Source: Bacteroidota bacterium
GTDB taxonomy: Bacteria; Bacteroidota; Bacteroidia; M30B66
Length of the DNA stretch: 45,799 bases
NCBI GenBank assembly: GCA_027483445.1
Contig: JAIXUS010000014.1
Span: 1 to 45,799 of the forward strand
Reading direction: 5' to 3'
Shown: positions 16,673-24,922 of the stretch, in pieces
Layout: each line of letters starts with the position of its first letter
Position numbering within the stretch: position 1 is the stretch's first letter
Made by a program: the position numbers and the translations under genes
Notes under the pieces: generated by a model
Database searches by the model: none
Told to the model about the DNA's origin: nothing
What the model saw: only the letters and a program-made list of their open reading frames with translations

Positions 16673-18160
16673 ATGAAAACCTTGACTCATTACCTGCCAA
16701 TTGCTTTGGCGGCTGCATGTCTCACCCTGAGTGCATCGGAGACCATAGCACAACCAATCTACCCACAAACGGTGGTAAATTACAGCCCAGGCCCTACAGC
16801 CGATTTTTTGGGAAGTATTCCAGATCAGCGCGACGATGAAACCAACGCCATTGGTGTTCCTGCCGATAGCGACATCGATAGCGGCGAGCAGAATGGAAAC
16901 AGCCTTTCTGTAAATTTCACCTCATTGGGGTTTGGTGGTAGCATCACCTTAATGTTTGACCAGCCTTTTGGTCGCGGAGAAGGCACTGACTTAGAAATTA
17001 TCGAGACTTCCTACAACACGCCTTCTTGTGAATCATGGCAAGAGTTTGCCGATGTTTACATTTCACAAGATGGTTGTTCTTGGATTCAGGTTGCCGACAA
17101 TCAGTGTCAAAACTTTGGCGTTGAGCTTCCTGATGCAATGCCTTGGGCTTTGTTTGTACGCATCGTTGACGCTTCTCCTGCCGATGCGTTTTCTCCGAAT
17201 GCTGATGGATACGACGTGGATGGTGTACGCGCCAATTACATTTCTAATGTAGCCCTAATCACTGATCTAACTGCACCACGTTGGGCTAACGGATGGAGCA
17301 ATTTCATTCAAGGTTCCATTAAAGGCAACAACAATCTGCCAGCTTTGAACCGCCGCAATCCAGACAAAGCTGTTGGGTCTACTTCAGGAAGTGATGCTGC
17401 TCAGTCGCCCTTGTTCGTTTCGTTGGGCTTTGACCGTGCTTCTACAACCGATGTTACGGAAGGCCAAATTACTCTTGAGTTTACCTACACAATCGTAGAT
17501 CGCACAGGTGCTGATCTTGAAGTGTTTGAAACCACTTTTGGCGATAACTCTACTCGTCCGTGCACCAACTACCCTGAGATTGCAGAGTTTTGGGGCTCTA
17601 ACGACGGGGTAAACTTCACTTTGTTGGCGGCCGATCCTTCTTCAAATGAGCCTGATGATGCGTCTTTGGGCGGTTCAGGTCGTTTGTGCCGCGATGGTAA
17701 GCTGGATATCAGCGGAATGCCCGGTGGAACTTTACGTTTCCTTCGCATCATCGATAAATCAATTCGTACCTCAAATCGTTTCCCTGGCTCTGCCGATGGT
17801 TATGATGTGGATGCTGTTTTCGGATATGGTTGTGATGCTGAGAGCAATGGCGGGAAATACGCCTTTGTAGATCAGAACAATTATCCTGACGAAGATCCTT
17901 CTGTATTCATGATGGGTATGTTCCCTAACCCAACTAACGATGTAATCAATTTGAACATTGAGACCTCAACAATCGACCAGACTTACTTTGTGCGTTTGTT
18001 CGACATTACCGGTCGCGTTGTACACCAGGAAAATGTGTTTGGTGCAGCAAACAATAGCATTAACACTGTAATTTCAGTGGCTCACCTTCCAGCAGGCGTT
18101 TACACGCTTTCTGTTGATGCCAATGGTTACAAGCAAGTTGATAAGTTGATCAAGAATTAA
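16673..18160 (+). CDS. T9SS-exported surface protein with two SLGFGG-type domains (paralogue 5)
   Basis: This 495-residue protein has a signal peptide (MKTLTHYLPIALAAACLTLS, ending near TIAQP). Domain copy 1 is at residues 32-195 (NAIGVPADSD, SLGFGGSITLMF, GRGEGTDLEIIETS, DGYDVDGVRANY). Copy 2 is at 195-388 (DKAVGSTSGSD, SLGFDRA, ADLEVFETTFGD, CTNYPEIAEFWGS, DGYDVDAVFGYGC). Copy 2 is longer than those of the other paralogues because of insertions after SLGF and before the last strand. The C-terminal T9SS type A domain is at about 415-495 (MGMFPNPTNDVINLNI, LPAGVYTLSVDANG, DKLIKN). It is the last and most divergent member of the cluster. It is followed by a terminator pair that also serves the convergent response regulator gene. 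Confidence 0.9.
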   Translation: MKTLTHYLPIALAAACLTLSASETIAQPIYPQTVVNYSPGPTADFLGSIPDQRDDETNAIGVPADSDIDSGEQNGNSLSVNFTSLGFGGSITLMFDQPFGRGEGTDLEIIETSYNTPSCESWQEFADVYISQDGCSWIQVADNQCQNFGVELPDAMPWALFVRIVDASPADAFSPNADGYDVDGVRANYISNVALITDLTAPRWANGWSNFIQGSIKGNNNLPALNRRNPDKAVGSTSGSDAAQSPLFVSLGFDRASTTDVTEGQITLEFTYTIVDRTGADLEVFETTFGDNSTRPCTNYPEIAEFWGSNDGVNFTLLAADPSSNEPDDASLGGSGRLCRDGKLDISGMPGGTLRFLRIIDKSIRTSNRFPGSADGYDVDAVFGYGCDAESNGGKYAFVDQNNYPDEDPSVFMMGMFPNPTNDVINLNIETSTIDQTYFVRLFDITGRVVHQENVFGAANNSINTVISVAHLPAGVYTLSVDANGYKQVDKLIKN

Positions 18161-18182
18161 AGATTGCTCAATTTGTGATGGG

Positions 18183-18211
18183 AAAGCCGGTTGCACTTGC
18201 ACCGGCTTTTT
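18183..18211 (+). terminator. Intrinsic terminator, plus strand
   Basis: AAAGCCGGT (18183-18191) pairs with ACCGGCTTT (18201-18209) and is followed by T residues. It ends the surface-protein cluster. Confidence 0.8.
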
Positions 18212-18218
18212 TAATGGA

Positions 18219-18253
18219 AAAAGCCCGCGAGATCTATCTATCTGCGGGCTTTT
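18219..18253 (-). terminator. Intrinsic terminator for the response regulator gene
   Basis: AAAAGCCCGC (18219-18228) pairs with GCGGGCTTTT (18244-18253). On the minus strand the stem is followed by a T-rich tail, so it suits the convergent gene ending at 18278. Confidence 0.75.
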
Positions 18254-18277
18254 GTATTCTGTTTCACAACCAAATCT

Positions 18278-18733
18278 CTAAGACTGGCTGGGGAAGTTTT
18301 TCACTTTAAAATCTTTCTCTTTCTTGGCCCCTTTTGCGGGAACTTTCTCTGTATGGCTATCGCCAAAAATCTTTTTTAGAAGGCCTCTCACTTCGTCGAA
18401 AGCCGTACCGTCTTTAACAATAAAGTCGGTAGCTCCCATTTTAAAAGCCGATATTGCCACATTAGGACCCATACCGGAGAGGAAAATTACGTGAATGTCA
18501 GGGTCTAAAGCCTTGATGTGTTGAAGCACTTCAAGGCCCGACATGCCCGGAAGCTGGTGGTCTAAAATTACCACACGAGGCTTGTGCTCTTTGAGGGCTT
18601 CAATGGCTGTTTCGCCGGAGAAGAAAACCTTGATGCCATCGTAATAGTTGGATTCAAGGTCGTAGTTAATCAGATTGGCAAAGAAGGGCTCATCCTCAAC
18701 AATAAAAATCTGGGTATCGGAGCGCTTTTTCAT
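18278..18733 (-). CDS. Single-domain response regulator (REC only)
   Basis: This 151-residue protein is a CheY-like receiver domain. It shows the acidic pair in FIVEDEPFF, the phosphoacceptor Asp in VVILDHQLPGMSGLEVL, the Ser of FLSGMG and the conserved Lys in GATDFIVKDG. Residues about 122-151 are a basic, Lys-rich tail (KVPAKGAKKEKDFKVKNF) with no output domain. It would therefore act by protein contact or as a phosphorelay intermediate, not as a standard transcription factor. I chose ATG 18733 because the receiver starts nine residues after it; the open frame extends further upstream to 18847 without recognisable domain. No sensor kinase gene lies nearby. It converges with the surface-protein cluster, but no functional link can be shown. 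Confidence 0.9.
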   Translation of the reverse strand: MKKRSDTQIFIVEDEPFFANLINYDLESNYYDGIKVFFSGETAIEALKEHKPRVVILDHQLPGMSGLEVLQHIKALDPDIHVIFLSGMGPNVAISAFKMGATDFIVKDGTAFDEVRGLLKKIFGDSHTEKVPAKGAKKEKDFKVKNFPSQS

Positions 18734-19029
18734 AGGGTTAGGTTGCTTATGATGCTGATTGGCAATTGTTTTATCGGGACTTTTTGAATACGGTTTTGGG
18801 TAGATTATAGTTTCTGTAAAATACAGGAAGTTTTTCTCGTCCGACAAACCATAAGCCTTGAAATTTCAGGCTGATTCGTTCGACTTTAGGGTTTAATTTA
18901 TTGTATACTAAACTATTCATTATGAGTTCTCTAAATCAGTTGAATAGAGGGTGGCTTCGCATCGAATTTAAACTTTTTCTTACATCGGATGTGTTTTGAT
19001 GTTGAAGCAAATGTTCTCATTACTCAATT
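18734..19029. other. Intergenic region, nothing clear
   Basis: This 296-base stretch lies between two minus-strand genes. It holds no convincing open frame, RNA gene or consensus promoter. It contains one TCTTACA (18978-18984), the motif also seen near the cluster genes. Confidence 0.4.
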
Positions 19030-19878
19030 TTACTGGGCTCCACCTGTTTTCAAGTGATCGTGGAAAAGCCTGGCAACTTCGGCTGCAATCAAAGCCCTGA
19101 GGTGATCCTGGTCAAAATGTGTTGTGTATTCAATTTTAATGAACCAATTATTCGCATCAGCACCCAAGTTGCACTTTAATACTTTATTAAACCGGCTCCG
19201 GAGCTTGATGAATTGCTGTAGTTCGCTCAATAGATTTGACGGATTTTCGGGAATCGTCTTTAGCATAAACTGTAGTTCCTGAACGTATTCCCCTTCACCC
19301 AGGTTGCGAATACTTTTCTGAAGCACGCTACTGTTGGGTACTTTGATAAATTCGTCTTTGCGTGGCAGCTCGAGTGTGAAAAAGAAAGTCCCAATTCGGG
19401 TAACCAAACCCATATCGTCGCCGATGCGAATAAAATCGCCCATTTGAAAGGGTTTTTTATTGAGGATGACAAACCAGGCCAAAAACGAAAGCAGCAGGTC
19501 GCGGATGGCGAAGGCCAGGCCAGTGGTTATCAAACCGACGAATAGGGTGATATTGCCAAGAGACAAACCGGCTCTCCAAAAGGTGATGATAAAGGCGATG
19601 GTGTAAAGCGAAACCGCGTAAAGCTTGGAAATGATAATTCGTTGCTCGACCTCCATTTCTTTTTCGAACATCGACCAAACCTTGTCGCCGGTGAGCCTTA
19701 GAATAACGGTTGTGATCAGCAGTGAAATCACAAAAGTGAGGAGGATTTCTATTGAGCGCAGTATCACCGGATCGATGGGTAGAATCTGCTTGCGAATGCC
19801 GAGGTAAATCAGTTCAACCACAATTAAAATTGCGGAAAGCAGGAAGATTCTTCGGTAAAGTCGTTTGCTTAAGGCCAT
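19030..19878 (-). CDS. MscS-family mechanosensitive ion channel
   Basis: This 282-residue inner-membrane protein belongs to the small-conductance mechanosensitive channel family, which releases solutes on osmotic downshock. There are hydrophobic segments at about residues 10-28, 40-65, 85-105 and 108-140. The pore helix and beta domain follow: ITTGLAFAIRDLLLSFLAWF, KPFQMGDFIRIGDDMGLV, FTLELPRKDEFIKVPNSSVL. The C-terminal part (residues 190-282) is the cytoplasmic alpha/beta vestibule. The length matches short MscS proteins such as E. coli MscS (286 residues). An exact -7 element, TACTTTTG, lies only five bases before the start codon, so the mRNA may be leaderless. It is divergent from mdh. 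Confidence 0.9.
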   Translation of the reverse strand: MALSKRLYRRIFLLSAILIVVELIYLGIRKQILPIDPVILRSIEILLTFVISLLITTVILRLTGDKVWSMFEKEMEVEQRIIISKLYAVSLYTIAFIITFWRAGLSLGNITLFVGLITTGLAFAIRDLLLSFLAWFVILNKKPFQMGDFIRIGDDMGLVTRIGTFFFTLELPRKDEFIKVPNSSVLQKSIRNLGEGEYVQELQFMLKTIPENPSNLLSELQQFIKLRSRFNKVLKCNLGADANNWFIKIEYTTHFDQDHLRALIAAEVARLFHDHLKTGGAQ

Positions 19879-19883
19879 CGTTG

Positions 19884-19891
19884 CAAAAGTA
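19884..19891 (-). promoter_or_regulatory. -7 element of the MscS gene
   Basis: The minus strand reads TACTTTTG, an exact TAnnTTTG, ending five bases before ATG 19878. No -33 TTG is found at 17-23 bases. If used, the transcript would start at or near the A of the start codon. Confidence 0.4.
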
Positions 19892-19970
19892 ATTGTTCGA
19901 CATCAAGAGAATGGACTCTTTTTTCTAATAATTTAGCGGCGCTTTAAGCGTAAATTCAAACGGGAAAACC

Positions 19971-20915
19971 ATGAAAATCACAGTAATCGGAGCCGGCAAC
20001 GTTGGGGCTACCTGCGCCAATGTTATCGCAGAAAAAGAATTGGCCAATCAGGTTGTTTTAATCGACATTAAAGAGGGGCTTTCAGAAGGAAAGTCGCTCG
20101 ATATGTGGCAAACAGCGCCCATAAACCTTTATGATTCAAGAATTGTTGGGTACACCAACGACTACTCACATACAGCCGGTTCGGATGTGGTGGTAATTAC
20201 TTCGGGCTTGCCACGTAAACCCGGAATGAGCCGTGATGACTTAATTGCGACAAATGCCGGGATTGTTAAATCGGTTACGGAAAACGTAGTTAAGTACTCT
20301 CCGGATGCTAAAATTATCGTGGTTTCGAATCCACTAGACGTGATGACTTACGTGGCTTATCTGACTGCGAAGGTTGATTCGCGCAAGGTGTTTGGTATGG
20401 CCGGTATTCTCGATACTGCGCGTTACCGTGCTTTCCTGGCTGAGGCATTAAATGTTTCTCCCAAAGACATTCAGGCTATGCTGTTGGGCGGCCACGGCGA
20501 TACCATGGTTCCACTACCGCGTTACACTACTGTTTCAGGTATTCCGGTTACCGAGCTTATTGATGCGGATAAACTTGATGCCATCATTGAGCGCACCAAG
20601 AAGGGCGGTGGAGAGCTGGTGAACCTTATGGGTACCTCGGCATGGTACGCTCCGGGTGCTGCTGCAGCCCAAATGGTAGAAGCCATTGTACGCGATCAGA
20701 AACGTATTTTCCCTTGTTGCGCTTTGCTTAACGGGGAGTATGGCTTGCATAACATTTATCTGGGCGTGCCTGCTAAACTGGGTAAGGATGGCATTGAGGA
20801 AATTATTGAGCTTAAGCTGAATGAAGATGAGATGCAACTGGTTAAAGACAGTGCCGCTGCGGTAAAAGAAGTGATGGATGTTTACGACAACATGGTAAAA
20901 TCGGCCGCTGTGTAA
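19971..20915 (+). CDS. mdh: Malate dehydrogenase
   Basis: This 314-residue enzyme interconverts malate and oxaloacetate with NAD in the TCA cycle. The Rossmann motif is at residues 7-12 (GAGNVG). Substrate and catalytic motifs follow: SGLPRKPGMSRDDL with the mobile-loop arginines, VVSNPLDVMTYVAY, GMAGILDTARYRAFLAEAL with the catalytic Asp and substrate Arg, and MLLGGHGDTMVPLPRYTTV with the catalytic His. The GMAG.LD pattern and the 87RKPGM loop place it in the lactate-dehydrogenase-like malate dehydrogenase type common in Bacteroidota. It is monocistronic: MscS is divergent and a terminator follows 26 bases after the stop. The length is normal. Confidence 0.97.
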   Translation: MKITVIGAGNVGATCANVIAEKELANQVVLIDIKEGLSEGKSLDMWQTAPINLYDSRIVGYTNDYSHTAGSDVVVITSGLPRKPGMSRDDLIATNAGIVKSVTENVVKYSPDAKIIVVSNPLDVMTYVAYLTAKVDSRKVFGMAGILDTARYRAFLAEALNVSPKDIQAMLLGGHGDTMVPLPRYTTVSGIPVTELIDADKLDAIIERTKKGGGELVNLMGTSAWYAPGAAAAQMVEAIVRDQKRIFPCCALLNGEYGLHNIYLGVPAKLGKDGIEEIIELKLNEDEMQLVKDSAAAVKEVMDVYDNMVKSAAV

Positions 20916-20940
20916 GCGATACGCGAAGATAATTTTGAAT

Positions 20941-20965
20941 AAGGGGGCGAAGAGTCCCCTTTTTT
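20941..20965 (+). terminator. Intrinsic terminator after mdh
   Basis: AAGGGG pairs with CCCCTT around a loop of nine bases, followed by TTTTTTG. Confidence 0.82.
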
Positions 20966-20989
20966 GTTGCTTGGTGTTGATGAGTTTTC

Positions 20990-21290
20990 ATAGGCTGAGA
21001 CTTAGTTTGGGGCTTGATGGTTTTTGCGCCAGCGGGTGCAGCGGATACCCCGCAAAACAGAGTGAGTGTGGGAGTGAGAACGAGAACGAGAGGGAAGAGC
21101 TTAAGTAAGCGTGAACGGAAAAGTGGGCGAAGGCGGCTCTGTTTTGAGGAGTATGAGCGAAACACGCGGTGCCCTGAACGCGGAGTTTGGTCTGAGGAAG
21201 AGGCAAACAGGGCAGGCGCCCCAGAAAAAATCAATCAACTGTTGCGGAAGGGTGAAGGTCGCGGGACGGTTTGTTTGAGCGTGAAAAATA
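20990..21290. repeat. GC-richer, non-coding repeat-like element
   Basis: This stretch differs in composition from its surroundings (rich in GAG, GCG and CGC runs) and has no believable protein. AACAGGGCAGGCGCCC at 21206-21221 recurs exactly, on the other strand, at 45161-45176 after the giant PKD gene. In both places the element also has GGGATCC-like or GGGGTATCC and CGCT-rich pieces. I recall similar GC-rich interspersed sequences between genes in many Bacteroidota genomes, so a dispersed intergenic repeat family is likely. The exact ends are unclear. Confidence 0.4.
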
Positions 21291-21303
21291 TCGGTATGGA
21301 TGG

Positions 21304-21334
21304 TTGATTATCAGAATTTTTTCCTATAATTTTA
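21304..21334 (+). promoter_or_regulatory. Probable promoter of the DUF427 gene
   Basis: TTG at 21304-21306 and TAATTTTA at 21327-21334 (one mismatch to TAnnTTTG) are 20 bases apart, 18 bases before ATG 21352. Confidence 0.45.
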
Positions 21335-21351
21335 GAGGAAATTAAATCCCC

Positions 21352-21636
21352 ATGGCAAAAGCAATCTGGAACGGTACTGTGATCGCGGAAAGCAATCAGG
21401 TACTGCAGCTAGGCGGCAAGACGTACTTTCCCCACCCTTCGGTACGGTCTTCCTTTTTTCACGAAAGCGATGCGCACAGTGTTTGTCCGATTAATGGGAA
21501 AGCCAATTATTATCATCTCGAAGTGAACGGTAAAAAGAAGTTAAATGCGGCGCATTATTTTCCCAACCCCAACCCCAAGGCGCGTAAGTTGCAGAATCTC
21601 ATTAGTTTCGATGACGATGTGCAAATCACCGAATGA
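21352..21636 (+). CDS. DUF427 domain protein
   Basis: This 94-residue protein is a single DUF427 domain, a small beta-barrel widespread in bacteria and fungi with no firmly established function. The family pattern is visible: AIWNGTVIAESNQVLQLGGK, YFPHPSVRSSFF, the conserved S..HSVCPINGKANYY block with its Cys, AAHYFPNPNPKA and LISFDDDV at the end. It is cytosolic, having neither signal peptide nor membrane segment. A near-consensus promoter sits just upstream, and the DUF5686 gene starts 52 bases downstream with its own -7 element. The length is normal for single-domain members. Confidence 0.9.
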   Translation: MAKAIWNGTVIAESNQVLQLGGKTYFPHPSVRSSFFHESDAHSVCPINGKANYYHLEVNGKKKLNAAHYFPNPNPKARKLQNLISFDDDVQITE

Positions 21637-21665
21637 AGTTTCGGGCATAGTGTAACAAATCGGGC

Positions 21666-21673
21666 TACTTTTG
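21666..21673 (+). promoter_or_regulatory. -7 element of the DUF5686 gene
   Basis: TACTTTTG matches TAnnTTTG exactly. The TTG codon at 21671 lies inside it, so translation should start at ATG 21689. No clear -33 element is seen. Confidence 0.45.
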
Positions 21674-21688
21674 CTTCCCAGGGTCCGG

Positions 21689-24211
21689 ATGCAAAAAATC
21701 GTTTTTCTTTTTCTCTTTTTCCTCACCGTTGCGGGGCGGGCTCAGGTTGTGCAGGGATTTATTACCGATGCTGGTCAGCAACCGCTTCCTTTTGTGAGTG
21801 TGTATTTGAAGAGTACGACATTCGGCACAACCTCGAACCAAAAGGGATTTTATCGGCTTCAGCTCAAGCCCGGTTCGTATACGTTGAGCTTTAGCATGGT
21901 TGGTTTTCAAAAAAAGGAGTTTCCGATTACTGTCAGGTCGGGACAAACGATCGACTTGTCGGTGAGCATGTCGGAGTCGACCGAGCTGCGGGCTTTGGAG
22001 ATTTATTCCGACAAGCGCGACATTGCCCGTGAGGTTGTTCAACAAGCCAGAGAGCAGCGGCGAAAGTACCAGGAACGGATGTCGAGATTGCGTTTTACTT
22101 CGTACAGCAAATCGTCGTTGGAGAAGGATGCTAAACCCGACAGTAGCAGACTTTCAGACAGCTTGAGTGTGAAAGATGAGCTTAACGATCATCTTCGGCG
22201 CGAGAGTATGAATTTGATTGAGTCGGTATCGAATCTCTATATTGATGGTAATCAGGTAAATGAGTATATTCAGGCTTTTCGCGATTATGCCGATACACGA
22301 CCGGTAAGTGAAGTGGCGATTGTGCGTAATGAGCAGTTTGGCGAGTATGATATTGCCCCCAAGCAGTATGTGGATGTAAATCCTTACCTGTTGAGTAGCA
22401 CCAAGGGTTTTACAGAATTCGACTTTTATGCCAGCACACTTGATTTGCCTCAGCTTTGCGAAAAGCCTTTGCTTTCGCCATTGGGTGTTGGTTCGGCTTT
22501 GAATTACCGATATGAATGGGAGTCGACCTTTTATGAAAACAATCGAAAGGTCTATCAGATTCGCGTTGAGCCTGTGTTTCCGGGAGAGGCTCTTTTTCGG
22601 GGTACTTTGTTTATTGAAGACAGCAGCTTTGCACTTACAGCAGTTGATTTAGAAATCAATCCTTCGGTACTTTTCTTTCACCGCGATTTTCGAATTCAAC
22701 AGAACTACCGTGAGCATGAGCCTGGTGTTTATCTGCCTTATCGCAGAGAGTTTATTTACACAATTAAGGATGGGAAGGAGCTGATTCACGGCAACACCGC
22801 TGTGAGTCTTTCCGGTTTTGAGTTAAATCCAATGCAATTGCAAGGGGTTTCGAAAGATGAAGTACAAACCTACGATGATGAGGCTTTTGACCGCGATTCG
22901 AGCTATTGGGAAGCATTTAGAACCTTTAAGATGAAAGACAATGAACTGGCTTTCATTCACAAAACCGACTCGTTGCGTCGCCGATATTCCGACCCGGAGT
23001 ACCTGGCCGAAAAGGACTCGGCCTTTAACCGCATTACTTTTTGGGATGTTACCCTGAGTGGTATGGCCTTTAGAAATCGCAAGAAAGATTATACCTTGTT
23101 TATCAATCCATTGATTGCCCAAATGGTGTTTTATGGAATCGGAGGTTACCGACATCGGCTGGGTGGCACATTTAATAAAGGATTCGGTAATGGTCAAAGC
23201 CTAGAACTTGAAGGAGATATTGACTATGGTTTTGCCAACCGCGATGTGCGGGGAAAAATGGGTGTTGGGTACACTTACATTCCCAAGAAGTTTGTTCGAA
23301 CCTTTGTGCGGTTTGGCGATTTCTACGACATGATAAACACTTATGCCTCACTGGGATCTTTATTCAGCCGCAGTAATTTTGTGAGGGCTCAAACATTTAG
23401 TATCGCGCAGCGGATGGAGATTGTGAATGGCTTGTTTGCAGAGCTAAGCTATGAGTTCTCCGATCAGCATCCGATCAATGATTTGAAGCAAGATACCTGG
23501 AGTGCTGCCTTGTTTGGTGATGTAAATGAGCCTATAGATTTTCAGCGGTATACCAAGAGTGAGTTTCGTATTGACCTCAAGTATCGTCCGAAGCAGAAGT
23601 ACATCATTAAGCGAAACCGAAAGATTATTTTGGGTTCCAAGTATCCTGAGTTTAATTTGGTGTATCGCAAGGGTGTTCCCGGTTTATTGGGCAGTGAAGT
23701 GAATTTCGATTATATCGAGTTGGGCGCCACGCAGCGTCGGGAGATTGGTCGTTGGGGCGAGATGAATTGGTCGGTACTTGCCGGAACGTTTTTTAATCAA
23801 AAAAGCCTACGTGTATTGGAACACCGTTTTTTCAGGGGTTCCGATCGGTTTTTCTTCTCCGATCCACTGAGATCGTTTCAATTGCTGGGGCCAACACTTT
23901 CAACCTCCAATGCCTTTTTGAGGGCGAACTACATTCATCAGTTTAACGGTTTGTTCCTCAGTAAAATACCATTAATTCGACATTTAAAGTTGACCGAAGC
24001 CGCCGGCATGGGCACCTTGATTGTTCCGGAGAAGAATTTTCGTCATGCCGAGGTTTTCTTTGGATTGCAGAAGGCTATTCGCATTCGCAAGCAGCTTTTT
24101 CGGATAGGACTTTATGCTGTTACAGCCGACAGTTCGCTCAACAAAGCAATTTTTACCTGGAAAATCGGCTTTAACTTTTACAATAGCTTCACCCGCTCTT
24201 GGTCGTTTTAG
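21689..24211 (+). CDS. DUF5686 / carboxypeptidase-like regulatory domain outer-membrane protein
   Basis: This 840-residue protein has a signal peptide (MQKIVFLFLFFLTVAGRAQ). Residues 20-105 form a CarboxypepD_reg-like domain (VVQGFITDAGQQPLPFVSV, TTSNQKGFYRLQLKPGSY). The remaining 730 residues match the DUF5686 family: IAREVVQQAREQRRKYQERM, the YDEEAFDRDSSYWE-like region YDDEAFDRDSSYWEAFR, and the C-terminal strands with alternating hydrophobics (IGFNFYNSFTRSWSF). The C-terminal half is probably an outer-membrane beta-barrel ending in Phe, as in other barrel proteins. The family is common in Bacteroidota, but its function is undefined; a role in surface assembly or import is only inferred. 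ATG 21689 is preferred over TTG 21671, which lies in the -7 box. Confidence 0.92.
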   Translation: MQKIVFLFLFFLTVAGRAQVVQGFITDAGQQPLPFVSVYLKSTTFGTTSNQKGFYRLQLKPGSYTLSFSMVGFQKKEFPITVRSGQTIDLSVSMSESTELRALEIYSDKRDIAREVVQQAREQRRKYQERMSRLRFTSYSKSSLEKDAKPDSSRLSDSLSVKDELNDHLRRESMNLIESVSNLYIDGNQVNEYIQAFRDYADTRPVSEVAIVRNEQFGEYDIAPKQYVDVNPYLLSSTKGFTEFDFYASTLDLPQLCEKPLLSPLGVGSALNYRYEWESTFYENNRKVYQIRVEPVFPGEALFRGTLFIEDSSFALTAVDLEINPSVLFFHRDFRIQQNYREHEPGVYLPYRREFIYTIKDGKELIHGNTAVSLSGFELNPMQLQGVSKDEVQTYDDEAFDRDSSYWEAFRTFKMKDNELAFIHKTDSLRRRYSDPEYLAEKDSAFNRITFWDVTLSGMAFRNRKKDYTLFINPLIAQMVFYGIGGYRHRLGGTFNKGFGNGQSLELEGDIDYGFANRDVRGKMGVGYTYIPKKFVRTFVRFGDFYDMINTYASLGSLFSRSNFVRAQTFSIAQRMEIVNGLFAELSYEFSDQHPINDLKQDTWSAALFGDVNEPIDFQRYTKSEFRIDLKYRPKQKYIIKRNRKIILGSKYPEFNLVYRKGVPGLLGSEVNFDYIELGATQRREIGRWGEMNWSVLAGTFFNQKSLRVLEHRFFRGSDRFFFSDPLRSFQLLGPTLSTSNAFLRANYIHQFNGLFLSKIPLIRHLKLTEAAGMGTLIVPEKNFRHAEVFFGLQKAIRIRKQLFRIGLYAVTADSSLNKAIFTWKIGFNFYNSFTRSWSF

Positions 24212-24229
24212 CAATTTTGGGGTTTGAAT

Positions 24230-24264
24230 AGCCCAGTCGGAAAGTGAATTTATGGTATTGGGCT
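24230..24264. terminator. Weak bidirectional terminator candidate
   Basis: AGCCCA (24230-24235) can pair with TGGGCT (24259-24264) between convergent genes. The loop is long (23 bases) and there is no strong T-run, so the call is tentative. Confidence 0.3.
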
Positions 24265-24301
24265 CGGATTTATTGGATGGGCGAAAATAATCTTCGCACT
24301 T

Positions 24302-24922
24302 TTAATCTTCCAAATCGATTTCTCCTGCACCTTGGCGGATGAGTTCCGGGAAATCGCCGCTGCAGTCGATCACTGTCGAGGGCACTAATGCTCCATACCC
24401 ACCATCAACTACAGCATCGACCAAATCGCGGTATCGTTCGTGAATAAGCTCTGGGTCTGTGGTATATTCCATTACCTCATCTTCGTCGTGTACCGAGGAG
24501 CTAATTATTGGCTGGCCCAGTTCTCTGACAATTGCGCGGCAAATGTTATTGTCGGGAATGCGCACTCCGACTGTTCTTTTGTTGTTTTTAAACAGTTTGG
24601 GTACGCTGTTATTGGCGTTCAGAATGAAGGTGTACGGTCCGGGCAGGCAGCTTTTCATGAGTTTAAACACGCGCGTGTCTACAGGTCTGCAATAGGCAGT
24701 AGTACTCGCGAGTTCGTCGAATACAAATGAGAAGTCGGCCTTTTCGGGCTTGATGCCTTTGAGTTGTGCAACACGTTCGACTGCTTTGCTTTTAGTGATG
24801 TCGCAGCCAAAAGCATACACCCCGTCGGTTGGATAAATAATCACGGCGCCATCCCGAAGCAGGTCAACTACCTTACGAATTTGCCTTGGATCGGGTGTTT
24901 CGGGATGGATTCGAATGACCAT
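24302..24922 (-). CDS. Sua5/YciO/YrdC family protein (YciO-like)
   Basis: This 206-residue protein has the YrdC fold that binds ATP and RNA. Relatives TsaC/Sua5 make threonylcarbamoyl-AMP for the t6A modification of tRNA. Family motifs are IIYPTDGVYAFGCDI, QLKGIKPEKADFSFV, CLPGPYTFIL, VGVRIPDN and STVIDCSG. The spacing and the PEKADFSF segment look more like the YciO branch than classical TsaC, so its part in t6A synthesis is uncertain. Its ATG overlaps the stop of the upstream aldolase by one base (TAATG arrangement), so the two are probably translationally coupled. The length is normal for single-domain members, with no C-terminal Sua5 domain. Confidence 0.92.
   Translation of the reverse strand: MVIRIHPETPDPRQIRKVVDLLRDGAVIIYPTDGVYAFGCDITKSKAVERVAQLKGIKPEKADFSFVFDELASTTAYCRPVDTRVFKLMKSCLPGPYTFILNANNSVPKLFKNNKRTVGVRIPDNNICRAIVRELGQPIISSSVHDEDEVMEYTTDPELIHERYRDLVDAVVDGGYGALVPSTVIDCSGDFPELIRQGAGEIDLED

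Noticed and set aside
18734-18847. N-terminal extension of the response regulator
   Set aside because: The added residues have no domain features and the receiver domain begins directly after ATG 18733.
21014-21307. A 97-residue open frame after mdh
   Set aside because: It is Arg/Gly/Glu-rich with no domain and lies in the GC-rich repeat-like stretch.
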